Assembly: GCF_009870125.1 (NCBI RefSeq) | Contig: NC_046683.1 | Location: 64,619,869-64,683,868 of the forward strand | Source of the DNA: Drosophila pseudoobscura | Lineage: Eukaryota; Arthropoda; Insecta; Diptera; Drosophilidae | Length of the DNA stretch: 64,000 nt | Direction of reading: 5' to 3' | Program-made: the position numbers and the translations under genes | Notes under the pieces: generated by a model | Databases searched by the model: none | What the model saw: only the letters and a program-made list of their open reading frames with translations | What the model was told of the DNA's origin: nothing | In this document: one piece after another, positions 11,400 to 23,816 of the stretch | How positions within the stretch are numbered: the stretch's first letter is position 1 | How the letters are laid out: each line of letters opens with the position of its first letter

Positions 11400-14300
11400 G
11401 TGTAACAAAGCTTTGAACTATTGCCGACGACAGTGGGGCCCCAAGACGAGTCGGAGTCGGAGGTGGAGATGGAGTTGGAGTTGAAGGTGAGTAAAGCAAG
11501 CTTGGAATGCCACCGCCGTTCTCTGCTGCAGCGAGAGCGAGCGAGAGGGAGAGCCAGCCAGTCAGGGAGAGAGTAAGCTTATAGATAGAGGCAGAGGTTG
11601 GTTGCGCATGCGCAATCTCTCTCTTTCATTTCTTTTCGTTTTTTTTCTGTCATACATACATACCAAGGTGAATCGGAGTTGGAACTGGAACTGGAGTCGT
11701 AGATGGAGCTGCAGTCGAAGTCGGAGTCGGGGGTAGGGGTAGGGGTCGCTTGTGTAAAGCAAACAACATTCCAGGCATGCCAAACAACTTGATGTTGGTA
11801 TTTATCTGCTCTGTTTGTCCATTACAAAAGCCCTTTCCAGTCGTAAACGAATGATAAGAGATCACCGGCCAGATAAGCGATATGCAACCGACTTCAGAAA
11901 CACCGCTGAACGGGTGTCAACGGGCATGTGGCAATGGCCCCTGGAGCACCCCGGAGCACCCCGGAGCACCCCGGAGCTCCCTGGAGCTCACATTTTCATT
12001 CATGAAACGGCCTGCGCCGGCCCCGTCCTCATACAAAGTGGAGCACAAGAGGAAAGCTATGCGCCCGAAAAAGTCGTGATAAACATATTTACCAATTGAT
12101 TACTTTCCCAACATACGAACATAGGGAGTCACAGAAACACTTACATAAGTAATGGCCTGCACATAGCACATGCCATTGGAGAGCAGAGCTCGCGCCAAGG
12201 TGCTAATCAGCATATACATATGTACATATGTACGTATGCACACTCGCACCATACATAAATACATACACAAATGTACATACATACATATGTATGCATGTAT
12301 ATACACTTATGTGGACACTGTGATGTGACTGACTGTCGGTGGGATTTGGATTTCGATTTGGAATGGGAATGAGAATGAGAATGAGAATGGGGATCGGTAT
12401 TATGTATTTGGAATTTGGTGCTTGGATTTGGGGTGACTTTCTAAATGCCACTGCCACTGGCCCGTGGCAGCTGCAGCTGTTGCGTGTTCCAAGAATTTTT
12501 CCAACTGCCAACTGGAGCGACGAGCGACGAGCGATGACCCACTCCAAAGCCAGGGAAAAAACATTTCTGAATGACGAAAGAATGCATTTTGTAACTTAAT
12601 TTGAATGCCTTATTGGCTCGGGGTCTTGGAGTCTCAGGTTTACTCCACTGAGGCCTGAAGTTCAATAATGAAACGAAATATGCTAGAAAACAAAAACAAT
12701 TACATTTTGAAAGATTTCTTGCTATGGGTCGAAACAATGTGGCCTCCTATCATCTCCTTAATGTTTGTCCTATTAAGCATATCATTGTTATACAAATGTA
12801 ATAGATATCTACCCAATAAGACTATTTAATAGTAGTTAATTTTAAGCAAAATGTAAAAGTTAATTCGTATATTTAAATGTACAGAAATCTGTTGATAATT
12901 AACAATGAATAAAGCGAAACTATTCCATTCGGAGCACAATAGCGGACATAAAATGCGTATAAATAGAATCGGGCAAATGTTGTAAATGGCCAAGATACAG
13001 AAATAGCCGGGCCGGGAGAAACTTCAGCCGGGCTTAGCTCATCGCATTCCTCGATTCCTTTTGCGAGCGAGTACTGAATCGCATTGATGCCAGTGGAGTG
13101 GAGTGGAGTGGAGTGGAGTAGAGTGTTGTTTAAAATGCGGCACGTATCGGAAGGCAGGGCGGCGGCGGCGAGTTGCCAAGTGAAAGGGGAAAGAGGAAAG
13201 AGAGGCAGCCACAGACAGCTTGCAGACGATAGACGGCGGCGGTAAATGTGTCTCCGTCTTCGTCTTCGTCTCTTGAAATGAAAACATTTCACAATCCCGG
13301 ATACGCATCGGTATGCGGCTGGTGGCAGTGGCCGGGGCCGGGGCCGGTGCCATAAAGCTTTGGCCTCAGCTCCATGCAGCTCAGCAGCAGACTCACGCAC
13401 TCCACCAAAGAAACAGCACACAGATACTCGCACACGGACACACACACATACATGTGTAGGTATGTCCATATGTACATCTGTGGAGCCAGAGAAAAGAGCC
13501 ACCAGCCACCAGCTTCAGCTCCAGCTCCAGCAACAATTGTTCCAATAGAGAAACACAATCAACAATATCTCCGGAGGCGCTGCACTTTCCATTGTACGGA
13601 TAGTCCCAGTCCCAGTCCCAGCTTCAGTCCCAGCCCCAGTTTCAGAGCCAGCTCCAATCACAGCCAGGTGCTGCAGTGTGGTGTGGCTTGGGGCTTGGGG
13701 CTCGGGCTCGGGCTGGGTGGAGTTGGCCTTCAGTTGGCCACGTTTTTGTATGTGGCAAGCGGCATTTGAAATTCCCACGACGATTATATCACTGAAAAGG
13801 AAACGCGTTCGCTCAGTCAGATCCTGGCACTGTTCCGGAAACACAGAGGAAATTGCCTTGAGAAATGCATTTCTCTCATAGTTTTTGGCGTTGTTTATAC
13901 ATTTGATACATCCACCTATAGAGCTGGTTTTCTTTTTCTTTTTAAATGCAGTTTGTAGAGGTTACAATATCCTACATAGATGGCATCAGTGATTTGTTAT
14001 GGTTGGGTTTGGAAAAGGTTCCCGGCACCTGGGGGAGGAGAGGATGATAGGTTTATAAGACCAATCCCAAATGGAAGAAATAGCTTGGGAATAACGATTA
14101 AACATTAGACCAAAAGCAAGTCTGTAGGTGTTAAGGCTATTTGATTAAGTAGTTTACCAACGATTCTAGGATTTTGGGACAAGGACATCATTGGATTGTC
14201 CTACGTTTCTTTAAAAGCAATCAAAACGTATAAATAGTTCTGCAGAACAGCTTTCTTGATGTGATTTTCTTGGACTTTTTCCGACTGCTTTTCCCCCGAT

Positions 14301-17300
14301 AAAATTGAAACGATAACAACAACGAGGAAAGCATAAATTACAGATCAGATGAACAGCAATACTTGAAGTGTGTGTATTTCGCATCATGTTCGTTCATGTT
14401 TCTCTTCGCCCTTCAGACAATAAGAATGAGAACAAGAGTTTGTATGCAGATGTATCGTATCCAGTCAGACCTCGTCCTTTGTCCTATTATATTCGGTATG
14501 CAACAACAACCCTCCTCGTGCATTTGTGGCAGGGAACGGCTTGTCTTTCGTTTACTTTCGCAACAATAAACAAGCCCCGAGGCCCGATGCTCGATGCCCA
14601 AGGCCCGAGGGCAGGCAACAAACACAGACAACTAATTAAATTTTCTATGGTATGAATGCGCTTTTGTCGCATTAACCCTGTTCTGAAGAAGTCTTATTAA
14701 GTTGCCATTAAAGAGGATTCAGCTCAGTTCAGGTAGGAAGTACAGCGAGCAGAGCCGGGTAGGACCGGGCAGGGCAGGGCAATATCTATGTATTCCTATT
14801 CATATTCATAAGCACATTTCCACCGCCATCAATAGCTCGTAAAATGTGTGTGAAAATGGGGTGCCAAGATCCCGATGTAGATCCCGATTCCATTCTCCGT
14901 TCAGGGTGGTTGGCCCCTGCCTGCCACAGCCGCGGCCACACCCCTCTGACCTACTCCTGTCCGACGAAGAAGCAGCAGCACACGTGTTCATCATTCTGCC
15001 TGCCTCTGTTGCCAGGCCAAGATCGGGGTACCCCCCACCCCCCCGCACCGCTCCAACAGACCACACCACAGCACGGCACCACTCCCTCCTTGGGTCTTTG
15101 TCTAAGCTTTTGTGGTAGTTTTTGCCCAAACGAAATGAGATCACTGTACGGCGGACGGACTGGAAAGTCGAGAGCTTGCTCAGAGCTTCGGCCAAGCCAG
15201 CCAGTCTCGTGGTCGTTGTCGCTTGTCTTTGTCGCTTGCCGCTGCCCGATCTCTACTCTGTTGGTCTGTCTCCTGTTGGTGAGAAACTCTTGCTGGAAGC
15301 GCCGGCTGTACTCCACTTACTCATACTCAAAATACCCATACCCCTACCCATACCCATACCCATATTCATATTCATACTTTGACTCTCTGCCTCGGAGTGG
15401 AGTACTAGTACTCCATACTTCACAGCGATATGTTCAGGCATTCATGGGTGTATAATTTATCTATCATACTTCAGCGTTGGATCGAGCATAGAACCGTTTT
15501 AGATAATTGGCTAATTATACATACATTCAACTGAATGTACATATGTATGTGTATGTGTGTTGTGCTGCATGTGCGTTATGAAATTCATTTTTCCATATCT
15601 TCAATTTAGAAATTGAAAAATAGAAAAACATTCCGCTTTGGACACGCGAGAGGGAGAGGGTCCCAGGGGCCGGAGGCCGGAGGCGATCAGGCCATGGGAT
15701 GCGGGTTCTGCCAAGCGAAAATGTCCACAAAATGTAAATTGCTTAATTTGTGATAAACATTTATGGTGGCCCACTCCGCAGAGTCGAAGTCAGAGCCAGA
15801 GCCACAGCCAGAGCCAGAGCCAGAGTCGTAGTCGGATCAGGGCCATGTGAAAAGTGCAGCACTTTCACCAGTCCTCCCCAGTCGATCCCCACTCCACATG
15901 GAAATCAAATTGAAGTGCCTTAGACATTATCGCGTCTGCCGTATCTAGGGGTCCCCGGTACGGGTCTCTGTGCCCGAGCCCGGGTCCATATTGGGGTTGC
16001 CTCTTCCCACAGAGCCAGAGCCAGAGCCAGCCGAAATTAGATGAACAGAATAGAACAGAACGGAGATGATTATCAAGCGAACAAAAATAATGTGGAAAAT
16101 TGGTTTTATTAAGATGGATAACAGAAAGTTTCCATTCAATTTTTCTTCGAACGGAACCAACTCCATTTCCTCAATAAGTTTTAAAAAGCATAACATCTAA
16201 TGGCTGTCCTTGCATATATCCTCCCAGCGATCGGAAGGACCTGAAGACCATATCCCTTAGAACTCCGACTATGAAATGTTCCAAAAAAGAACAGAATTCA
16301 TTCTATACCATTCCCGATTGCCATAGCTTATATGTGTGTAGATCTCCCATTCCCCTCCACCGATTCTCTCGTTAAACTGATAATGCCCGATGCCTTAATG
16401 TTCACTCCATAATGTCATATGTACTTGGTTGTGAGCATACATGCATAAATGTGTATGCTTGTATATAGAACGGAGTCTACATATATGTATGTACATATGT
16501 ATGTACATACATACATAACTGTAGGCATGACAAGCGGACACGTCCATGTCCGACGACAACGACGGCCACAGAGACGTCGTTGAGAGACTTTTCTGTCTTT
16601 CTGTGACAGTGCAAATTATTGTCGCACACATAAAAAAAGTTCAACTAACTCATTTCCGGTTATGTGTATGTATTTTGATTTTGTATGTGGCGAGTGTAAG
16701 TGTATATATGTATACATACGAGTATATGTATGGATCTGTAGTATATTTGGCCTGCCCTGCTCGTATGCCTCCGACTCCTCCTCCTCCTCCTCCTCCTTCT
16801 CCTCCTCCGCCAGCGACTCGGGCTCAGTCTGTATCTCGGAAAGAAGCAGCGTCCATTCATACATTTCATATATTTATTTCATTCAGATTCAGAGGCAGGA
16901 GCATTTCATTCAGAGAGTCGATATGGCTGTAGTTGTGGCTGTGCTATGGTTGCTGCGCAAATACATTCTCAATTAGGTTGTAAATGAAACATAAAAAGCT
17001 CTAATTACGTCGCAGCCACACATAGCTCTTCCTTTTCTACTCGCACTCGCACACGCACTCATTCATACGCACAAACGTTTCTAATTTTTCGTATTTAGTA
17101 CATGCACTTCCGCTTATCACTAAAGATTTGAAAGGAATTTGGGTCACCGGCAAAACAAGCAACAACCAACAGCCACAGCCACAACAAATACAACAACAAC
17201 AACAACGAACAAACACGCACGCATGGAAAAGATTTCTCAATGCGACAAGTGGAAATGGCAGCCTACAATTGCCTCCAGCCCCAGAGCCAAAAAGCTGACC

Positions 17301-17390
17301 CACTAACCGATCTTCAGTCAATTTTGAAATTCCGTTGGCCATCTTTGGGTTTGTGTCTCTGATGCGAATTAGCCAAGTCAAGACCCCCCG
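11400..17390. other. Non-coding DNA right of bantam
   Basis: No supported gene. It contains a 10-bp tandem repeat of unit GGAGCACCCC, three copies plus a degenerate one (about 11,943-11,982), and TATG/CATA-rich palindromic stretches (12,205-12,305; 16,478-16,515). It also has a GGAGT pentamer run (about 13,093-13,118), AGTCCC/AGCCCC-type hexamers (13,601-13,640), GAGCCA hexamers (about 15,790-15,825 and 16,010-16,030) and a CTC trinucleotide run (about 16,768-16,808). The AT-rich interval 12.6-13.0 kb holds nothing I can name. Confidence 0.6.
16768..16808. repeat. (CTC)n trinucleotide run
   Basis: A polypyrimidine trinucleotide repeat with one or two interruptions. On the opposite strand it reads as a run of Glu codons, but there is no gene context. 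Confidence 0.9.
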
Positions 17391-17396
17391 ATAAGC

Positions 17397-17445
17397 TATC
17401 GATAGACATTGAATTTTCTTTCTGAATTTCGATACATTATCGATA
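17397..17445. promoter_or_regulatory. Pair of DRE (TATCGATA) boxes
   Basis: Perfect TATCGATA palindromes lie at 17,397-17,404 and 17,438-17,445. This is the DNA replication-related element bound by DREF and a common core-promoter motif of broadly expressed fly genes; BEAF-32 binds the overlapping CGATA core. They stand 150-200 bp before the arrow/FAM21 chimera, so this may be a promoter carried in with, or captured by, that segment. Promoter function is inferred from motif and position only. Confidence 0.55.
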
Positions 17446-17599
17446 TTGACAAACTGCCACCACCAATTGTGGAACAAAACAAAGTAATCTTTTGTATTAG
17501 AATTTGCCGAATCCGGCAAATTATCCGTCCGGCAAGAATATCCGTTCCTCTTTTAGCTTCATGGGCGAATTAGCAGAAGCCTCGCAACATTGCCGCGTA

Positions 17600-18256
17600 T
17601 GCCATAAAGGCATCTGCTCTTCTGGACAGATGTCGACTGCCCTCAGGCCATCAATCGGGCTGAAAGGAGTCGCGACGCTGGCCCTGGACCAACAGTCCGA
17701 TATGATCTACTATGCCATAGCAAGCGAATCGATGTGATAGACATCAATGGAAAGAACAAGTAAGCAATTAATATGAGTATCCTCTGGACACATGTGTAAT
17801 CTCCTGTTCCCTCTCCACAGGAAAACCCTTGTTTCCTTGCACATCTCGCATGTGATCAACATTGGCGCCTTGGGGGATTTGTGTACTGGCTGGACGACAA
17901 GACCGGAGTCGAGCGTATCACTTTCAACGGAGATCGTTGTTCCGCGAAGCTGCAGCGTCTGTCGCAGTTCACCGGCATCCGGGCCGTGTGGACACCGAAA
18001 GCGAAAGTGCTTGTTGTTTCCACATCTGCACATCAGTTGAGCTTAAATTCAGGCGAGGGCAACGGAAGGCTCTGGTCTGCGATGGTACCACCAACTGTAA
18101 CCATGTCCACGTTGATGCTGACTGCTGCAAGCGGCCAGGAGACTTTCAGTGTCTCATCCACAAGGTGAGTGGAAAGACACGATATCTGCCCAAATTCTTA
18201 AACTAACAATATCCTACTCCACCTTCTACTACTCCACAGCTTTGCATATCGGCCAA
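17600..18256 (+). pseudogene. arr: Decayed fragment of arrow (LRP5/6 Wnt co-receptor)
   Basis: Conceptual translation shows part of a YWTD beta-propeller followed by a broken LDL-receptor class A region. Recognisable blocks are GVATLALDQQSDMIYYA (from 17,668), RIDVIDINGKNK, then [18 protein letters not shown] (from about 17,882), and a cysteine-rich block with CDGTTNC and CCKRP. Two introns survive with correct phase: 17,760-17,820 and 18,165-18,239. The reading frame breaks near 17,722-17,728 and 17,872-17,876. Between about 18,036 and 18,075 the frame changes again and several LDL-A modules appear deleted. It keeps introns, so it is a DNA-level duplicate and not a retrocopy. The full-length parent is not in the window. 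Identity rests on my memory of the arrow protein; decay is seen directly. Confidence 0.7.
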
Positions 18257-18636
18257 TCAGAGATGTATCAAGTCAGCCCAAGCCCAAAACTGTTAATCTC
18301 CTTGATGACAGTCCACCATTGACTCCCATTCCAACGCAGACTCCGCTCAATGATGCGACCAATGATCTGTCTAGGCCCATCTTTAATGCCGGGCCGTCGT
18401 CTTTAAGTGCCAAGCCGAGTCAAAATCCTCCCAAAAAGCCTGCGAAACCTTTGCAAAAGTCTCTCTTTGATGATGATCTGGAAGATGACTATCTAAGCTG
18501 CTTTTCGTCCAAGCCAAAGCCACCAAAACAAAAACTTAAATCCTCCCTATTCGATGACGATGATTTGGATTTAGATGATGTATTTGACAAGGTATCTTCA
18601 TATAAAATAAACAAAATAGCGTATACAAATGGTTGA
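18257..18636 (+). pseudogene. FAM21-like (WASH complex) C-terminal fragment fused to the arrow fragment
   Basis: An open frame runs from about 18,241 to the stop at 18,636. It contains the acidic LFD-type motifs typical of the FAM21 tail: VNLLDDSPP, KSLFDDDLEDD and SSLFDDDDLDLDDVF, separated by Pro/Lys-rich linkers. In FAM21 such motifs bind retromer and capping protein on endosomes. The fragment lacks the N-terminal WASH-binding head. It begins inside what should be an arrow exon (after LCISA, about 18,254), and it is out of frame with arrow, whose frame stops near 18,295. The last 13 codons after DVFDK look like intron read-through, because GTATCT follows the Lys codon. Either it is a dead fragment, or a short protein starts at an internal site. 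FAM21 identity is by motif style only. Confidence 0.55.
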
Positions 18637-18769
18637 CAAGCCACAAGTCTTCAAATACCAGCAACATTGACTTGACACACTCCGACTGTTTTTTTGTTGA
18701 ACTTATTTGTTTAAGCCTTGTTTTATTAAAAATACAATATATGGGAATACTAAAAAGTAGTTAACCTTG

Positions 18770-19073
18770 TAGAAAATGTATTCATCAATAGGATAAAACT
18801 ATGTGGGCAGGGCTAAAGGTTTTAGTTAGCCAACATTATTGAACGGAATATTAAAATTGAGCAATAGAAACTAATACTCTAAAAGGTTTTTCGTTCGATC
18901 TTTTTCGCTAAAACCGTTTTTTTTTAGACAAAATCCAATAAATGCCAGTATTTAAAATAAACCAATCAAGTAGGAAATAGATTCATTAATTGGATAAAAT
19001 TATGTGGGCAGAGCTGAGAGTTCTAGTTAATTAGCATTATCCAACGGAATATCAAAATCGAGGAATATGGTTT
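18770..19073 (+). repeat. Pair of diverged direct repeats, period about 193 bp
   Basis: The block starting near 18,770 and the block starting near 18,963 share many words in the same order, for example GGATAAAA, TATGTGGGCAG, a TTAGTTA/CTAGTTA step, and AACGGAATAT followed by AAAAT. Identity is roughly 75-80% by eye over about 110 bp. The second copy runs directly into the dispersed repeat described next. Confidence 0.65.
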
Positions 19074-19315
19074 CCAATCCCAATTAACCCATTGTATGCC
19101 AAGGCGTTTTTTTTAATATTCCACCGAAAATAATGAAAATATAATAGTTTTTGCGCCGTTCAGGTGAAAGATAACGTGTTTTTTTTTAAGTTCAGGGGAA
19201 ATATGGCATGTATCTACAAGAAGAAGTCACAATCAGTAATATATGCAGCCATTTACCTGAAGTGGTTGAACCGTTTAAATAGAGGGGGGTTAAGTGGGCT
19301 AAGTTCGATTTCTAA
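18978..19315 (+). repeat. Dispersed repeat shared with the 4-kb triplication (forward copy)
   Basis: About 340 bp resembles, at roughly 80-85% by eye, the reverse complement of 53,975-54,312 and its two tandem copies. Shared landmarks in order are GGATAAAATTATG, GAATAT plus CGAGGAATATGGTTTC, TTAACCCATTGTATGCCAAG, CTACAAGAAGAAGTCACA and TTTAAATAGAGGGGGGTTAA. Chance frames on these copies give related peptides, which confirms homology, but I see no sign of coding constraint. The family is unknown to me; a non-autonomous transposon or an old segmental duplicate both fit. Confidence 0.8.
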
Positions 19316-19329
19316 TCCATATACGAGAC

Positions 19330-20012
19330 GCTATATTGTTGTCGGACGGACGAACAGCTGCTGCTCCCTATTATTGCTGCCGGAATTTTGGCGCTTAAAT
19401 GTTGCATAAATGATTGTCAATGGTTTAAAAGGTCACTAATAGCCCGATAACGATGCACCCACAACGCCCCAAATGCATGTCCATAGAAACAGCTTGCAGC
19501 TCTGACGTGCGGCCGAGTTGACATTGGTAATCAGACGACATTGAGGCTGATAAGAGGAGTTCCAACGCTACGCTGGGCAGAATTGAGAGAACAAGCTAAA
19601 TACTCGTCTACTCGCGAAACATCTGAAATCATTCACGCGACAGCCGCCCAGCAAAACAGACGTACCAAATCGGCAAGTGGGAAACGCATATGAATGAATG
19701 AACGCAAAGCGAGCGGAGCGGAGCGACGAGACGAGACGACAAGTGCAGGAAACGGGTTAACACACACCACAAAAGTAGAAGAAGAAGCTCTCTCGGACAA
19801 ACAGCGGTCAGCGATCTTTTGGCCATAAGCAGCAGACAGCAGCATCTTCTGCAGTGCGTGCGCGTGTGCGTACGCGTGTGTGAATATAACTTACGATTCA
19901 CTCGGTGATTCAAGGCCAGCGGTCACTCAGAGGAGGCGGAGCAGCATCAGAAGCTACTTAACTTTGACATCTTCAGCAGCAGCAGTGGAAGATATTTACC
20001 TGTCAGGTTCAG
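19330..20012 (+). promoter_or_regulatory. Gale promoter region and 5' non-coding exon
   Basis: The leader exon ends at 20,012, where AG is followed by the donor GTGAGT. Intron 1 is 20,013-20,184 and ends in a good acceptor (TTTTTCTCCTCCAG). The transcription start is not identifiable by a clear TATA box; the exon probably begins between 19,800 and 19,950. The intron contains a full palindromic CRE (TGACGTCA, 20,129-20,136). Confidence 0.5.
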
Positions 20013-20185
20013 GTGAGTGCCAACACACAGACACACGTCGGCAAGCACCGTTAGCCCAGTTATTGGCAGCGGAGCATTGTTTTCGCAAGCCGCTTGGTTC
20101 TTGGGATGGCGCGTATAGTATCTTTTGGTGACGTCAATAAGAATTTCGCTTGCGTTGGCCTAATTTTCACTTTTTCTCCTCCAGA

Positions 20186-21736
<1,551 letters not shown>

Positions 21737-22013
21737 CTCCGATGGGAATGACAGGACACTAGTTTGATCTTGCCTCTGTTCGTGTGCCTCTCCCTATGTT
21801 CTACCCGTGCAAGTTCCTCCCTCGCTCGCATATATATACATATTCTAAAACATGATTTATTGTATTAACTTAGGTAGCAAATGTCCTTGCAACTAGTTTT
21901 GTATATTTCGTTTCCAAATTTCAAGTGAAACCCACTTGTCTAAACAGTAGCCCTTATACTTACTACCTGATGTATGTATGTAGTCTGGTTATGTAAATCC
22001 AAAGTACGTTGTA

Positions 22014-22019
22014 ATTAAA
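22014..22019 (+). terminator. Probable Gale poly(A) signal
   Basis: ATTAAA at 22,014-22,019, about 280 bp after the Gale stop and followed by a GT-rich stretch. It is a common variant signal; usage is inferred. Confidence 0.45.
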
Positions 22020-22251
22020 GCAGGCTCCTCGTCGTCGTCATGTAATATTCCACTAATTTTCCACTCGGCTTTTATAGCTGGCGCTGGCTGGCATCATTAG
22101 TAGAGCCGGGGCGGATAATTGCCCATTGACACGGCACCATCACATAATTAAGGTCAAACCCAAGGACAAAGTGTAGTGCGGTGATCAAAGATTCCTAGCA
22201 TCAAGATTTACATAAATAATCGACGATCAGTTAGACAATTCCTTGCAAACA

Positions 22252-22257
22252 TTTATT
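22252..22257 (-). terminator. Probable poly(A) signal of the PDZ gene
   Basis: AATAAA on the minus strand about 720 bp past the stop of the TIP-1-like gene. The interval 22,030-22,975 has no other gene and would be its 3' UTR, which contains TATG-type simple repeats near 22,370-22,390 and 22,755-22,820. Confidence 0.4.
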
Positions 22258-22978
22258 CAAATGCAATTTAACATTAAAAAACTCAATTGTAAAACTTAAG
22301 TTATGGTATGTATATTTTGTATACACACATCTCTGCACAGTTAACGGGCATTTATCACAAGTATGTACTATGTATTTATGTATGTATGTTTCAACAACTT
22401 TGCGTTAGTTATTTGCTTTGTTTCGCGCTTGAGTTTCGTTTCAGTTTTTGGAATGATGCTGTGGTAGCGATAGCGCCTGTTGCTACGCACATTTATAAAA
22501 GTACAAAATTGTTTATATCAAATCTGATGGTGGCATGTCTAAGAGTATGTTTATGTTCACGCTTCTGTTTAGTTTGTATTCGGTATTTGGCGATGTGTTC
22601 TTTACACTGGGATATATTGGCAATTCGATCAGCAACTGATGAGCAGCACAAATCACATAAAAACCCAGGCATGCGGCTACATAAACCAAGGCAAGGCAAA
22701 GAAATTGAATTTACCAAGAAGCATTACTACTTGCTACAATTACGGTTGGGTATACATAGTATGTATGTATGTTTGTGCGATATGCATAGGGTATGTATAC
22801 ATACATATGTACATACATACGTGGATAGGGTGATAGTATATATTTAGTGTATATCTAAGTATTCGGATAGTTTCCAAAGAGCGTAGAGATCCTTAGCACA
22901 GAGTGGCAGTGAAGTAGATAGTTTATATGCCGCTTAAATACTGCTGCTTACATTAGAGGCCCGGCTCCATGTTTTCAT

Positions 22979-23585
22979 TTATGTGGAGGTGACGCCCTTG
23001 CGGGCCACCAGCATGTTAAGGATTGGGTTTTTCCGAATGTAGCTGACGGCCTTTTTATGTGTAACCATTGTGAAGTCGTAGCCATTGCACTGGAGTATTT
23101 TGTCGTGGATGCGCAGTCCTGCCCGTGCCGCAGGACTTCCCTCATGCACCTCTGTGACGTATATGCCCTGTGAATACAGACAGTTGGAATATTTTCGAAC
23201 AGGTACATTTCCTGGTTTTCTAGCTCACGTAGTCCGTATAGCCCTGTGGGCTCTTCTTATAGTCCTGATCGATGCCACCACCGATTTTGAATCCGCACTT
23301 GAGTATCTCGCGCCCCTCCTGATCATAGTCCTTCTCCTTGTGCAGCGTTATGGGAATCTGGAAGGGAAGTGCATAACATTACAATCTCTTCATCAAATAT
23401 GAAAGTTTGGCTTTTTCTCCAGCGACCTAATTTCACCAATACACACGACCGCAAACTCTGCACATACACAACAAACACATACGCATATACGGGAAGAGTG
23501 ATTTGATAATCTCATTCTACGGACAACTTACGCTTAAACACTCCATAGCAGTGCCTGCCTGATGCTGAAATGCCATTTTCGCCAT
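22979..23585 (-). CDS. TIP-1/TAX1BP3-like single-PDZ protein
   Basis: Three exons on the minus strand: 23,585-23,532, 23,357-23,229 and 23,167-22,979. They give 123 residues, almost the same length as human TIP-1. The protein is nearly all one PDZ domain. In place of the usual GLGF loop, the beta-A/B region IPITLHKEKD leads into CGFKIGGGIDQD, as in TIP-1. Next come GIYVTEVHEGSPA, the LRIHDKILQCNGYDFTMVTH core with its ligand-contacting helix, and the final strand ILNMLVARK. TIP-1 proteins bind C-terminal peptides of partners such as beta-catenin and act as small antagonistic PDZ units, since they have no other domain. Splice sites are GTAAGT/CCAG and GTGAGC/ACAG with phase 0 junctions. Two nearby ATGs (residues 1 and 4) could both serve as start. 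Likely functional; I do not recall the fly symbol. Confidence 0.93.
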
Positions 23586-23767
23586 GATTGCTGTTGTTTC
23601 GGTTTGATTTGATTGCAATTAAATGCTAACAGGTAATTATTTTCAGCACAAAATAGTCGCTCTCGCCCACAACAAAATCTTCTTCTTCTCTGCTGCTAGA
23701 GGAAGTGTTGGAAAACTTCATGAATTGTACAGAAAACATCTGTGGCGGGTTTCATCTGAATTTGAGT

Positions 23768-23773
23768 TTTATT
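23768..23773 (-). terminator. MED30 poly(A) signal
   Basis: AATAAA on the minus strand, 44 bp after the MED30 stop codon. The short 3' UTR leaves about 180 bp to the start of the PDZ gene, also on the minus strand. Confidence 0.65.
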
Positions 23774-23816
23774 CAGAATAGAATGCATGGAATTAAACAA
23801 TTAGGATATCTAAAAT

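Noticed and set aside
12205-12305. Long palindromic TATG/CATA stretch as a possible second microRNA
   Set aside because: Foldback is due to self-complementary microsatellite, as also at 16,478-16,515 and 22,755-22,820; no defined arms or known mature sequence.
17037-17519. 160-residue minus-strand ORF over the DRE boxes
   Set aside because: No family resemblance, Cys-run from CAA/ACA repeats, and it crosses likely promoter sequence.
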